Made by a program: the position numbers and the translations under genes
Notes under the pieces: generated by a model
The model's input: only the letters and a program-made list of their open reading frames with translations
Databases searched by the model: none
What the model was told of the DNA's origin: nothing
Assembly (NCBI GenBank): GCA_020746105.1
Contig: CM036624.1
Coordinates: forward strand, 21,412,084 to 21,476,083
Origin: Trogon surrucura
Lineage: Eukaryota; Chordata; Aves; Trogoniformes; Trogonidae
Direction: 5' to 3'
DNA: 64,000 nucleotides
Shown here: positions 1-13,647 of the stretch, in pieces
How positions within the stretch are numbered: position 1 is the first letter of the stretch
Layout: every line of letters begins with the position of its first letter

Positions 1-330
1 GCCGCCCCCTCCCCGCTGAGGTGGGGGAGGGAGGGAGAGAGGGGGAGGGGAGGGGGCGGCATCGCGCCGACACATGCTCAGAGCCCCGCGGGCACATGGC
101 GGGCGGGGGGCGGGAGGACAGAGGTCGGGGTGGGGGGGGCTGGGGGTGTTCTGCCATCCCCTCCGGCAGCATCGCGGGGCCTGGGCGGCCTCAGGCGCAG
201 GTGGGGCTTGGGCTGTGGGAAGGGGGTCCCAAGGGGTGGGTGCTCCCGGCCGAGCAGCACCTCGCTGCTGCCTGAGCTCTCCTGCGCATCGGCTTCCAAA
301 ATAACCGTGAGCTCCTGGGACCGGCCATGG
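1..330 (+). promoter_or_regulatory. GC/CpG-rich edge of the BEND5 CpG island, intron 1 start
   Basis: The first 330 bases are strikingly GC- and CpG-rich compared with the rest of the window. They contain GCGGC, CGCGCCG and CCCCGCGGGC motifs and dense guanine runs. Because BEND5 exons 2-6 follow on the same strand, this is most likely the 3' shore of the promoter/exon 1 CpG island. Bases 1-20 followed by GTGGGG at 21 could be the last 20 bases of exon 1: they read RPLPAE when the frame ends in GAG, and the human junction as I recall it reads ALAE then DK. This would require exon 2 to use the second AG of its acceptor (start 13516). I regard that as possible but unproven. Short open frames here are GC artefacts. 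Confidence 0.5.
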
Positions 331-2217
331 TTACGCAGGGGCGGGGGTGAAATCGGAAACTTAAAAAACCAAAAAAAACAAACCAAACAAAAACAGACAG
401 GAAAAAGTTAAACGTTTTTGTGCCTGGTGTATTTATAGTGCTTAGAGTCATTTATATGCCTTCGCAGTTTGTCAGCACGTTGCCAAATTGAAGGTGTGCT
501 GGTTTATATCCACTTTGTTAGTTTAAGTGACTTCACAAATTGTAAGGCAATAGTGGAGCCAAACCTCGAGATACTATGCTTGAATTTGCTACGTTTGGGT
601 TGTTACATGTTTTACTTAGGAATGTTTCTCTAGCTAAGAGGACCAATTAAAGTGTGCATTAAGAAATAATCCTATGTTTTGGCTGTTTAAAGGAGTTCAG
701 CCCTTGTGAGAGAGTTCTATGTGTGTGCCCACTGCTCTTTGGCAGCATGGTGCCTTGAAGACTTTCTGTAGTTTCCTCGCAGCCACAGAAGTTGTGCTCC
801 CATAGTCAGAGTGGACATAGAAAGGAAGTTTGATGTTGCTTGTAGCAAATTACTGGCTTACCCAATAGGCTGTTGAAAGACGGCGATGACCGTTTGAAAT
901 AGCAGTCTGAGTAGCAAAGAAGACATTGGGTTCTGATCCTGATTTTTCCAACTGGGGAAAAATACTGGTTGTGTCTGTTTCTCCAAATACGGAATGGGCT
1001 TAAAAAACGTTGCTGTCTAGTATTGACTTCTGAGAAAGCAATGCTGAGTTCTGATCTCTAAACAGTAACTTGGCGTTAAAGTCACATAAATCTAGTATTT
1101 TTATTTTTGAAAATTCCTAACCCAGTTCAGCATTTGGTCCCTGACACAGTCAGTGACTCTTGCCATTATCCTATTTCCAAGCATAAACAAATGCTTGAAA
1201 AGAATAATAAACAGGCAAATATGTATGTCATTCCACTGTAAAGCTTTTCCAGTTTCTGAATATATGCAAGTCCAGGAGTTCAAGAGAACTACTAATAGGG
1301 AAGCCTACCAGAGGAGTGAATTCTCCCTAAGTTTTTGTTGTCCTATGCCAGCCGGTCAGTAGCAGAGTAGAATTGGTATATCATGTATTTCTTGCAAGTT
1401 ACCTGTCACATACATGGAATTCATCGGTGTTCAGGGTTTGTTTGGCTTCTTCTCAAAGGCATCCTAGTTGGACTTCTCCTTCCTCTTTCTCATTGGGGAA
1501 CTGCAGCAGCAGTGCCCTTTCTGTTCCTCATGTCCATCTCCATGTAACTGAAGTGTTTCAGAGAAACAGGCGTTTTGCTCATGTGTTGAGCCTACCAGCT
1601 AGCCTCAGTTTTCTGGCAGAAAGTGCACCTACTTTGTCATTGCCCATGTTCCAGTAAAACATACCCAAGAGAAGTGCTTTTGTATACTGTTTTCCTTTGT
1701 TTCATCTCTCTTGAGCCAGAACAAACCAATGCATACTATTCCCTCCAGAGAGGAAGACTTGTTACCTGTATTAGTGATTTGTACTAATTGCTCCCCAGAG
1801 TTGTTAATTTATACAGGAAATTCTATTGCTGAGCCAGGAACACAAAAACCCATATAGTTATCTTTGTTACATCTGTCACGTTTCAATATATTTGCTTAGA
1901 TCTGTAATTTACATGCTTGGAAAACTTCTCGCCTGAACACCAAATGAATCCTTGCTTCTGTTCTTCTTTTCACCCTGTAACGAAATTAAACATATGTTAT
2001 ATACAAAGGGTTACTTACTTTCAAAGTTTTCACTTTTTACACAGAGTTTTAATATTGATGTTTGGTTTTAGTTAGTATGTTTAAAAACCTTGGGAAGAAA
2101 AGATGATCTTACATGAAGACAGCACAATTCTTGATTTATAATGAAGAACTCTATTTTTACAGATTATGACAACTTTTTATAGAAGAGAGTACAAGTCTGA
2201 TGTTACACAAACAGCTC

Positions 2218-2254
2218 AGTTTAAAAAATAATTCTATTAGTTTAAAAAATAATT
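2218..2254. repeat. Direct repeat of 16 bp at 21-bp spacing
   Basis: AGTTTAAAAAATAATT occurs at 2218-2233 and again at 2239-2254, inside intron 1. It is a local slippage-type duplication with no evident function. Confidence 0.9.
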
Positions 2255-5200
2255 TTACAAGTCTGCGGTAACATTTCACGTATTAGTATAGAACTTTTAA
2301 TACTACAGGATTCCAGCCTATCTTAGTAGTAAGGTAAATAATGTGTATAAAGGTGCTTTTATATATAAAATATACATAGTTGATTTTCAGTTTTTGGAAG
2401 GAACCCTTACCTACACAAATCAGAACATGACTAACTTTAAGGATTTACTGCTTTGATCCAAGGATTCCCTGTTAGGAACAGGCTGCTCAAGTAAGCAAAT
2501 TTGTACCTATTTATGTATATCTTCATGATCAAACACTGTCAATGCAGTGGGAATTAATCATAGTCTGAGAAACAGGTCCACTTGGTTTTCCTTTCTAGTG
2601 ACTTAAAAATAAGAGTAGTACAGGAAGAACAGAAATACAAGACCCACGTTAGAGTCATGTAGTTTTTTTTCCTTTAAAAAGAGTATTCCTTCCCTAGGAT
2701 GTTTTAAAAACTTCAGATACTTTTCAGACTTTCACCCTGGTAAAGTAGGAGTTCACACAGGGATAAGTACATGTTCACGACCATAGTACAAAGTTTTATT
2801 GGAACATTGATTGTGTAAAGAGTTCATGAAGCAATTGCCCTAATTTGAGAGAGTCTAGAAGCAATTAATTGATGCTTTGTGACAAGGTCGGATGGTTGAA
2901 AGCCCTTACACTTGTGAGAAATGTTGCTGCAGAGGAGGGAGCACTGCTCTGAGGTATCACAAATTTGAAAAGAAAAAGATAGAGAAGCATGGTGGGCATG
3001 CTCAGAGCAGCAAGTAGTTGAGATAGACTTGGTAGGTTGAAGAAATAAATACTGTCGTCTTTTGAATACTTCGGTAAGAAGTAGTATGTAGTAGTATTAC
3101 AGAAGAGTGATAGATGAACTCTGAGCAGCTGTACATTTTTCTTGTGTCTCTGTGTGTATTGCTGGGAACTGCTCATGGCGATGTTAGTGTTGATCTTGGA
3201 ACCTTCAACTTTATAAAAAATTGGCCAAAGACTAGGACTCAAACCAGAACGGTGACCCTCAACTAAGACAGTTCTAGACCTTTGAGACATAGAAGGCGTG
3301 TTAAAGTGAGTGTTTTGTACCATAACAAGGTCAACATTTGGTTAACAGGCAACTGATGCTATGTATTAAAAAAGGAATAATTTTATGTACCTCTTGAATA
3401 GAAAATATAGCTTGGCAGACTAGAGTTTTACTATATTTTTTTTTTTTTTGAGGTGCTCTGTCTTGTTGAGAATACAAAAGTAGTAGACGGCTTTTCAGGA
3501 AGAATTTGAGTCTTTCTGATCATCCACACCCATTTTTCTTTTCTGTCACCTCAAAACGCTGAAAAGGTGTTTTTCTTGCCACTCTGTTGCTCCTCTTGCA
3601 ATACACACGCCACTCGCAACGTTTTCAAAGTTGTCCAGTATAGTCATTACCAGAATTTTGTCTGTGAGCACCTTATGCTCCTTATAGGAGCTAGCATGGT
3701 CCTTAGATGACCCCATTGGAGCCTTTTCTTGCTTTGCAAAGTGATGAGCGTTAGGTGGAATGAAATGAATTTTTTTTTAAGTTCACTCCTTCTGGCTACG
3801 TTTGTTAGCAAGTTAATAGTGACTGTCTTCTAATTGGAGGCATTCTTTCCTGAGTACAATAAATAATTGTTCTCTCTAGCTGCTGCCCTCAACATTTCCC
3901 ACCCACACAATCGTAATAAATGCATCTCCATCAGACTTTCATTCTGTAGCTGTCACAGCATGTTAATACCTGTGTGCATCCATATTCTTTCTTGCTCCTT
4001 TATAAAATGTTGTGCTCCACTTCTTATTAAAACAAATGATTATTTTTCATCTTTAAAAGCCTGTACAACTCAGAGTGAGGTAAATTGCTCTGTATTTCAG
4101 AAAGGTGTAAAATCTCTGGTTTTAAATTGAATTGTTCTAGACCTGAGTTTTGAGTAAGGCTGGGGGTTGATAGACTAAGAAGTTAAAGCAGGCTCCTTTG
4201 CCTGGTTTTGATGTCTAACATTAAGTTAAAGCTTTTATTGACATTTCTGTGGTCTTGTGCTTCTTGTGTATTTTTTGTTTCCTCCTTGCACTGTTCAGAA
4301 GCTTGAGGAGCTGGAGTAGGTAGAGCAGGTCGTAGCTGCAGACATGGTGCACCCCTGCTCCATCCTGTGTTCATACACAGTCCACGTATCGCCTTTCCTT
4401 TCCCGGGGCTGTCTGTAGACTGAGTCACCTGTTGTGGTAGGGACAGCATTTGCTAACTCTTTGTTCCTGAAAAGCTCTAGGTCTATCCCTTACCCTGATA
4501 TGCAACTCATATGGTGTGTGACAGGGACCTGGGGAGAAATGGCACCAGGGAAATAATCAAAACGCCTGTGGCTGCTGCTTGGATGACCCCAGGTGTTGTC
4601 CTGAGTAAAGAAGTGCCAGGAGGAAGCTCTGGGAAACCTTCCAGCAGTGGTAGTGGTTCATAACAAACTCTTTTTAAGTTGTTTGATTTTTCCTGGGGTA
4701 GTTCTTGAGTAGCCGTGGACCAGCTTGTGTGTCGCTGCCCTCGAGCAGCAAGTCCGGCTCTTTCTAGCTGTGCTTGTCTGCTCTGCCTCTGCGTCGGGTC
4801 CCACAGTACAAATGGCTCTCCACGGTCATTGAGAAAAAGGAAGCTCGGCAGGCTAGACAGTGCTAAAAAAGTAACCTTGTTCAAAACATGATTTCTTTTT
4901 TAATCTTTATTTCTTAAGCTTTCTGCTGCGGTATTTGAGTTACGTGACCTACTTTGTCGGATATGTAACCTTTTCACCAGGTGAAAGACCTGGCTGTATG
5001 CAGATTCACCAAATCATTTTGTGTAGCAGAGTAACTACATCACGGTCTTAAATACAGTTCTGAGTACAAGGGCGGAAGGATTCATAATATTTAGAGCTAA
5101 ATTTCATGCTCACTTTGTGTTTGATCCATTTCTTGTTTATTTTTAATTCTTTTAAGATGAGGGGCGTTTTGTTGGTTTTTTTTTTCAGCCTTCTAAGTTC

Positions 5201-8200
5201 TACAGTAGGAGCACGTTTGAGATATCCATGACTTGTATGAAGGCTTTGAGGGGGGGATTTGTGTGTCATTTCCATTTGTTCAGCATTGAAGTCTTGCTGT
5301 GGCACATTCATGCAAAGCTTAAATGGCAGAAGAAAAAAAAAAGCAACTTGAAACTTTTATAAGTGTAGCTGATAAGTTGTGGCTTGGAGTAACCCTTGTG
5401 ACAATGGTGATGGCTACATGTCGTCAGCAGAATAAATTGCCAATAAAAGGGAATTAGAAGGCTGGGATATACCTGTGCATGAAGTTTTACCTTTATATTT
5501 AGTTTTCTCTTTTCTATATATCACTGTGCTTATTCTGGAAATAAATATCTTTTTTTTCTGTTATTAAACCCTTCGTGACTGACCTGCTTGTTTCTCAGTC
5601 ACATTTGCTTTTTGCTTCACCCTAATAGTCAGAAGCAATTTTCTATGATTCTGTAATTTATTTATTTTTATAACATGAAGACGTGCAGGTGGTCTACACT
5701 GTTGTTATTTCTCTTGCTCTTGGTACATATGTTGCACTATGTAACACCAGTTATGCTTGTAAATGTTGTATGAGCTTAACTACGACACAGTAAGAGTATG
5801 AATAGTGGGACTGTAATAAAATTGACTTCAAAGATAGTATGGTTATGGTAGCTATGGTAACTAATGCTTACTAATTAAAATATGCTAAGTTTGCAGGGGA
5901 GTGAAAAGGGAGAAAATCTAAGTTAATGTTTTTGTTTTCATAATTTAACAGTAAAACGTTTGTTTTCCAGTGGATTGCGTAAGTGCCAGTCAATCAATTA
6001 TTTGGTTCTTTGTTAAAGAAACCATTTAAAAATAGTGGAGGCTGAACCGCGTTGTGATTTTTGTATTTTAACTAAAAAAAGCATAAATCTACCCGCTATT
6101 TCCTTAGCAAGCTTGTTCCTTGGGCAGGGAGAGTTGCAGAGGTTTCCTGGAGTGTTCCCTGTAGGCTGCTGCTTTATCTGCATTATCTGCTGAGTAGCTG
6201 GTAGGCAATATCTCTGTGGCTTTGTGGCCTTTGTGATCACAAAGTCATAACCAGGGATTGGTCCTAATATAATTTTACAGATTATGATACAGATTGACTG
6301 GTCACGGCAGACAGATTGGCAACGTGTTGTGATTAAGACTGATGATCTCCCTAAATGAACTTTTGAACTTTTAAAGAACGAAATAGCTTTTATTACAAAT
6401 ATAGTTTTTGTAAAATATGTATCATGTTCAAACTTTTGCAAAATAATTCCCGTAGTTGAGTTTCATGTGTAGGTACAGAGGAAAGAGTTAAAGGATAGCA
6501 TTTTGACATCCTACCTTTTTCAGGGTTTCTTCCTTTTAATTTAATGGTGACATTGTATTATTGCATTTGTTTCAGAAAGGATTAAGAGAGTTGTTCCATA
6601 ATAGCTATAATCCCTTGTGTTCGACATGTTCAGAGTATTGTACAAATATTAACAAATCTGCACAATACTTCAGTGAGGTAGATGGGAACAGTAAGATGGA
6701 AAGGTTGAGTTATTCAAGGTTGGTATTTAAGTAAATATTGGATCCAGAATTAAAACTGTTCTTAGTCTTGTAAAGAGCGTCATTTCCTGTCTCTCAGCAT
6801 AATGTCTTTTCTTGATGTGGTCATCCAGCTCCATCAATTTCTGCTGCAGCCAAGTGAAGGCAGAGTTTTGCTGACAAAGTATGGAAGGACAATATATTTT
6901 TTTCTAGCTGCATTAGAGTTGTGTTGCTTTTGGTTAATTGTTTTTGAAGAGACTTTGTGTTAACTTTTGAATTAAAAAATATAGTTCATCTTAATGGAAA
7001 TTAAGAAAGAAGATATTTAAGTTTGTCTTGCAGCACAGGTCTGATTTAGATCTGGGCTGACAGTGAATCTAAACAGTCTGGTGACAAATGAGCATGTGCA
7101 AAAGGAGAATGTTACAGAATATTTGAATGTCTCCACGTACATTAGAAATTTGATTGCAGATGGGGATCCATATCAATAACTCTTACTCTTGGTGGTATTA
7201 ACCTGAATATTATTCTGCTAGAGGAAAAAGTGTGCATTCAGACCTCAACATTTGCTGCTCTAGTAGCTGGCGTGGTAGATTTTTGTTTTTATTTTGTGTG
7301 TGTGTATGTGAGCAGCATCAGGTCCATGCTCTGTGAATTTCCTTGTATTACTGTATTAAATATTAATGAGGGAGAGCCAGTCTTGATGTCTTCAGACAGA
7401 ATTTAAGAGGTAGAATTTGTGTATATAACCTGTCCTCTGCTTTTGTAAGAGTTTGGCTCGTTAATCTTTTTCTTCTTTAGTGCCCTTGTACAAAGCAAGT
7501 GTGGCTTTCTCTCCATCATCAGTGAGGAGTCTTGATTCAGGCTCCTGGCACATCATCCTTCTTACTCGTCATCTGTAAACCTGTCAGGCGGTAGTTTAAA
7601 ACCTTTCTATCTTGGCTCTTTGCAATTTGATTAAGAATTATTTTCACTCTGTTTCCTATTCCTTGCACTTAATTGAAATTCACTTCACAAGATTTAACAG
7701 CCTTTTTGGCCAGTTCCTCAAAGGCATATCTTCACCTTCACGTGCTTATTGGCCCTGCCTGTCACAGTGTTAGTTGATAAGTTGTTCTTCCTCTACTTCT
7801 TTGCTCATCTTTTTGCTCTGAAGATACTCTTTTAGTTGCTTGTTTGTGTGTTACTGTCACTTTCTCTTCTTGGGGAAGTGCTTCGGGACTGTTCTTGGAG
7901 TGACACTAACCCAGATGTCAACTTACAGATCTACCTTTTTATTCCTATTTTCTCGTTTAAATTTGTTGTCTGTTTCCCTTTCTGACAGCCTTAGCAGAAA
8001 TATTTTTCAGCTTACGCCTAGGATGTTCCAGCATATTTTCCTACCATTTTTGTCCATTTCTCTTGATCTTAGAGTGGGGAGGGGGAGTAATCTTCTCTGT
8101 CGTGCTCAACCCAAAATTTTGCTGTCTCTTATACTTCATCTGCTTTGTGGCTTACGCGCAGCCATACCTTTCTGTCCAACTAAATATACTTCATGTAGTG

Positions 8201-11200
8201 TTTTCACTATGCCCTGTGATTATTTCTGTAGTCTTCTTTTTCTCTGTCCTTCCAACAAAGCTGTCCTGTAGTCCGCAGAAGACTGTGAAACAATGTAGTA
8301 AATGATACTACCCAAATCCTGGATTGACTGTGCCGGCACCCGGTTGACCCCTTCTTTGAACACACCCCATCCCTTTCGACCCATCAATTTTGATGGCACC
8401 TGTCCTCTTCAAATAACTTCTGCATTTCTACTACTGTCTCTTATCCTGTGTTAGCTGTTAACTGTCATTGTGCATTTCTTCTTATTCGGTAGCAGTCGTG
8501 ATCTCAGTGTACTACTAGCTTAGCGGTGTTTTATATGAGACAGTGTTCTTCCTCTGTATCCTGAATATCTTCTGACACTGCAGGATCGTTACGTTTTTCT
8601 CAAATCTCTTCTGTTCTTCCTGTTAAAAGTCCTTTAATGTTTGCATTGAATTAGCTAAGAAAGTAATTTATAATTCATTTTTTCCATTTACAAATAAACT
8701 AGGTGGCATTTTATTTTTTTTTGGTACTATCATGCTGTTTCCTTTCTCAGTCACAGCAATATTGATTATTGTTTGTTTGTGTGTAAGTGGTACTTAGAAA
8801 CCATGCTTGGTGTGTGTATTTGCTTTGAAGCACTGAGTATATCTTTGGTTGTGGATTTTTGCTTTGGTTCTTAAGTGTCTTTTACTTAATGAACTTTAAC
8901 CGATGCACAGCCTGCCAAGGCAGGTGACATTGTCCGCTCTGTAGAAGCAACCTGCTAACTTGGTAGCAAAGCAGCTCAGCACAGCAGCGTGGGACAAATC
9001 TTGTACAGGTGTTGTCCATATGTATTGGGTATGTGCCTGGAAATGGGAAGGGTGATGGTAAATTTTTTCATCTGTCAGTATATCGTTTTTCACAAGGGGT
9101 GGAATTTTTTTGAAGGCTTAGGGAAAGGATGGATTTTGCTGAAGGTTCTTTCTTTTTATTACTGTAAGATTTATAGCATTGCCAAGCCTCTTATTTGGAC
9201 TGATCCCAGACCTGCAATCCCTCATCCACTTGGAGTGCAGAGCTCTCTTCCTCTATTTTTCCAGCTTTTACTCCAAAGGTGGAAAAAAAAATCAGCATTT
9301 AAACTATTTTTGAAAGGATTAGTTTGTTCAGTCCTTACCTCTAAATTAAAAAGGAGTGTTTTAACGAGACTCAGATATTCTCGTAGTTTTGTTCTACATC
9401 CCGTGACAGGGTTTTCAGTTTTAGAGCACTCGCTTCTTTAACCAACTCGCTTCCCGCCCCGTTACAGTTGCTTTATCTGCCTCAGTTTCCTGACACTCTA
9501 GGCTTAAAGCTCTTACCTTTTGGCCTGCATCCACCCATCCTGCCTCTGAAAAGAAGGCTTGACTGAAGGAAACATTCCAGGAACAGCTTATCCTTTGCTA
9601 GTTGATACAGATTCTCTAATGCAGGGTTGCTTTTTTGGCTTTTCATTCTTTCAGCACTGCTGAGGCTAAACGTCTTCCCAGCCAGACTGTAATTTCTCAG
9701 CAGTTCACTTTCTTCTTCCTGCCTGAACAGCTTTGGTAGGTGGCTGTGTGGGGAAAGATGCCGCACTGGCTCTTGAGCTGTGGCCTTCAGTACCTTGTGG
9801 AGTTGACTGGCGAGATCTCTCCAAGTCTGACCTTTTCCTGGAGTACAGTTGTTCCAACATGCTTTATCCTGTACGTTGAAACACAGAATACTGGGTCTGG
9901 CATTATGGCTACTGTGTGCAAAAGCAGTTTTTCCTAATTTGCATGTGTCTTCCAGAATGTCCCTTGTTAAAGAGAAGGAGAATCAATGCTGTCCATTTGT
10001 GTATCCTGCTTCTACCACAGTGTATTTTGTAACAGGTACCTGACTAGGTGTGTTCAGTGCTCGTTCTCAGTAGCTGATATCACTGAACCACTTATTCCAT
10101 ATGTAGGAAAAACACTGGAAACAACTTCATGACAATCTGGTCGTGGCCATCTAAGGGAAAGTATAATTCTTAACTTGTAGCAAACTTTATATGACTGGGG
10201 ATAAAGTCCAGAACAAATGATTCTGATCAATACAAAGTGAGGCTCTGAGCTGTACTGTTTGCAGGGCTGCCCTTCTCTCTCTTAGCATGTTCTGGGGGAT
10301 GTTCTGCACTGAATTGCAGCTTGTCCAGCCCTTTGGTTCATATCCTGTTTTTTTTCTGGCTCAAAATCACGTTTTGTTTTTTGCTGGATTCTTCTTTTGT
10401 ACCTGTCTTTTGGAGGCTGGCACAAGAACATACGGAGTGTCCTAAGAAGAACTACTTTAAATGCCTGTTCATGTTTCTCCTACCCCTTGCCCTGGTCTCT
10501 TCTCTCTTACTCCCGCCCCTTCCCAAATTCCAGTAATATTTACAGAACAAGAGTTGGCACTCCAGCATTAGCCTCAAATTCAGACTGAGATTTTTCTGCA
10601 ACTACTGCAGAAGACAACAGAGGTTAGAAATGCACTGGGTTTTTTTTGGTTCTTAGAAAAAGACCTCATATCCAGCACTCCAGCACACTGGATGAGTTGT
10701 GTTAGGTTTAAGTAGGCCTACAAATACTAGAGCATACATGAGGAAATATTATATGTATCATTGTTGGAAAACAGAATAACATAAAAATATCTAAAATTAT
10801 CTCATTGACTAAACTAAGAACTCCTGAGCTCTAACTTATATAAAGTAATTTTCACCACTCTTTCTTCAGATTTTGTGTGGGGAGAATAGAGTTCCTTGTC
10901 TTCAACTTACCGATTCATTTGCAGGATAAGTGATAAAATCAAAAAGTCAAAAGAAGAGAATCAAAGTGAAAGAGAATGGTGTTGATAGACTATATGTATT
11001 TTCTCTCATTTCTGTTTTTCAGTGCTTAAAATGTCTCCTTTACATTTATAGATTTACATAAAAAGTCAAAATCAAAAGATAAATATTTCTGTTCTTCGGA
11101 AATTGTTTTAATGTTGTTTTATGCATCAGAAAGTATTTGCTGACTTCCACTGTGGGCTGCACATGCGCTTACTCCTCCGTGATCCCTTTCCATGAGTGTT

Positions 11201-12573
11201 TCAAGACTTGCTTTTCCCGGGCCATGGGAAGGACGGCTGGTGTCCGTTTCCAGTTTGCATGGGGTTCTGGCTACTGGTGACCTCAGCTAGTTGCCAGCAG
11301 ACAATTTTGTTAACTATGTGAAGTAACTGGATTGTGTCCATCTTGTTGTGAAGCCAAGGGTTATTTCAGAGCATAGAAACTGATCTGCATTCTTTGTAGA
11401 AGGAGTTCATCTGCATGTTCTGTGGATTTGGCAAAGCAGTCTAGAGAAGCTGGCTCTGCAGTGTGCATGTGCTGCTCTTCCTCTAAGGAATTGTGAGAAC
11501 ATACTTTAGCAAAGGATTTCTCAATCTATCAGATCCCCCAAAATATATAGTCACAGAAAAAGGCTTTTTTAAAAAAATTATTTGATATGGATTTCTTATT
11601 CTTAAATTTCTGTCATTTCTGTCCTTCCAAGAAGATACCAATACCCATCAGTCTGCCCTTTAGTCTGTAAATTTGTATGTTTTTCTAAGAAGGGCTCTCT
11701 TATTTTCTTCACTACTCTCTGACAGTAGGATTGAGTTAATTTCACTTTTCTGATGAACCTACATTTTTCAAATAAATGAAAACGTAGGGGTATTTTTCAA
11801 AACTGAAACAGTTGGATTGCCTTTTTGTTTTACTGGGATAAGCATCCGTGATGCTCTGGGGAATGGAAAATGATCTAAAATAAGCCTAGCTGTTTTTTAT
11901 TGTTTAACTGTTTCTTTTTACATCTGTCTTGGTATTTATTGCTACCATCTGCATTTCATTTCAGGTTGTCTAATGTCTTATTCTGCATGTTCTGTGCCTA
12001 TTCTCTTTACATAGCCTTGGGCTGTAATATCACCATTTGCCTACAAGAGATCCATTTCTATCTGTAACAAAATGAATTGCATTCATCTGTGTAATTCATT
12101 TCTAATGAATGCCTTGCTCCTCATTAAACAGTGATTTACCTTTGTTTCCCTTTTCTACACTGTCAACACTAACCATCTTGAGGTCCTGTGGAGAGATGCT
12201 AATTTGGGAAAGCAAAAGTCAATGCAGCTAAGCACTCACAAATGCCATCCTCATTGGCACTTTCAGAAATATTCATGGGACACTTTGTAAAATACAATTT
12301 GCAGGTGAATAAGAAGACTCAAAATGTTTTCTTACTCGTATGTACAGATACAACACTTCAGAGGTTAAATGCATTTTTCCTTGTCTGTCTTGAACAGGTA
12401 GCCTAGCTTGTGAATCTTTTCAGATCTTGTCTACTCTGCAGAAATTTTATGGATCATCAGCACATTTGGGGAAACTATGCTCTTGATACCCAGTCCCCTC
12501 TGCACCTTTTCAGGAATGTTAAAGTATTTCAGACTCATTTTCAGAATAATGTTTTGAAATACTTAATTTTGAG

Positions 12574-12760
12574 ATCATAGACTCATAGAACAGTTTCGGC
12601 TGGAAGAGACCTTCGAGGTCATCGAGTCCAACCTTTGTCCTAGCCTTATCAACACCACTAAACCATGTCCCTCAGCGCAACATCCACTCGTCTCTTAATC
12701 GCCTCCAGGGATGGCGACTCAACCACCTCCCTGTGCAGCCTGTTCCAATGCCTGACGATG
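12574..12760 (-). mobile_element. CR1 LINE fragment, 3' end, antisense
   Basis: Read on the + strand, the segment starts ATCATAGACTCATAGAACAG, followed by GGCTGGAAGAGACCTTCGAG. This is the reverse complement of a CR1 3' end with its octamer tail. It continues with the CATCCACTCGTCTCTTAATC and CTGTTCCAATGCCTGACG portions of CR1 and then breaks off near 12760. It is a short 5'-truncated copy, inserted opposite to BEND5 in intron 1 about 750 bases before exon 2. The small open frame across it (12665-12850) is not a gene. Confidence 0.9.
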
Positions 12761-13513
12761 TGTTGGAATATTTCAGATCTGCAAATATTTCACTTCAGTC
12801 TTTTATGGCCTTCAAAGATTGATGTGAGCATTTATTGGCTTTATATGTAAAGGAAAAAAAGATTAGTACCATTAACTAATGAAACAGGGGTTGTATAATA
12901 ATTTTATTCCAGATTTGGTCCATACGGAACTTTCCTGTAATGCCTTTACAACTTACTCTGCAGCATCCCCTTTTCCAGCCCTGCACTTTACAGAACAGCA
13001 GAATCTGCTGTGTGTGCACATAGATCTGTACTGCTGACAGATGATGGTTAGAGTGTAGGATAAATTACTGAGTTTATTTTCACTTTAAACCTAAGCAGAG
13101 TTTGAACTGTAGCAGCAGACTATGAATATGAATATATTGTTGGTAAATGTTATTTAAAGCAATACAGATGGAGTTTAAGAAGTTATTTTATTTACAGCAT
13201 CTTTAACTCTTATTTTGGTGATAGTAAAAGCTACTCATTGACACTTTTGATCACTCACATGAATTAGCTTGGCATTTTGCAGTATTTATTCTTGTAATTG
13301 GCCAGATTTATCCTCTGCTGAAACTCTGGAATTGTCAGTGGTCATCAGTTGAGCTATGCCGTTAATTTGATTGTAATATTATGAGGGGTTTGAAGCATGG
13401 CTGATTTTGGTTTTTGGTTTTGTTTTTTTTTAACTTGTCTTGCCTAAGTCATGTACTTGGAAGTAAGAACACTGATTAATGTAATGAAATTTTATTCTTA
13501 ATATACGTTTTAG

Positions 13514-13647
13514 AGGACAAAACTGACCTTGAGAACAGTGTGATGCAGAAGAAAATTAAAATCCCCAAACTCTCTCTCAATCACGTAGAAGAAGCTGGGG
13601 AGGTTACAGATTATGGGGAAGAAGATGTGGAGCTTAGACACAGTAAG
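13514..13647 (+). CDS. BEND5: BEND5 coding exon 2
   Basis: The exon has 134 bases. It begins with AG, which completes a Glu codon started in exon 1, and then reads [20 protein letters not shown] and on to ELRHSK. The acceptor is TTTTAG at 13508-13513 and the donor is GTACTG at 13648, giving start phase 1 and an end on a whole codon. A second AG directly follows the first (TAGAG), so acceptor use two bases downstream cannot be excluded; only one choice fits the phase of the missing exon 1. The peptide is lysine-rich then acidic and matches the segment upstream of the coiled coil in mammalian BEND5. No domain is known here. Confidence 0.93.

Larger units (their letters stand above)
331..13513 (+). 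other. BEND5 intron 1 (partial)
   Basis: No coding exon is recognisable in these 13 kb. The sequence is AT-rich intronic DNA. It holds an A/C-rich tract (361-408), a short 21-bp-period direct repeat (2218-2254), many T homopolymers, and one antisense CR1 fragment (about 12574-12760). The segment from about 7440 to 8640 is noticeably pyrimidine-rich on the + strand, which yields long but hydrophobic, domain-free open frames such as the one at 7840-8271. The intron ends at the TTTTAG acceptor before 13514. Confidence 0.85.

Noticed and set aside
21..451. Several short Gly/Arg- and Pro-rich open frames at the left end
   Set aside because: They arise from the GC-rich CpG-island edge and overlap each other. 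None resembles the BEND5 N-terminus.
5640..5656. TTCTATGATTCTGTAA, resembling a CR1 3' octamer tail
   Set aside because: The sequence before it has none of the CR1 3'UTR (no GGTTGGACTTGAT or CTTTTCCAACC-like blocks). Too short to call.
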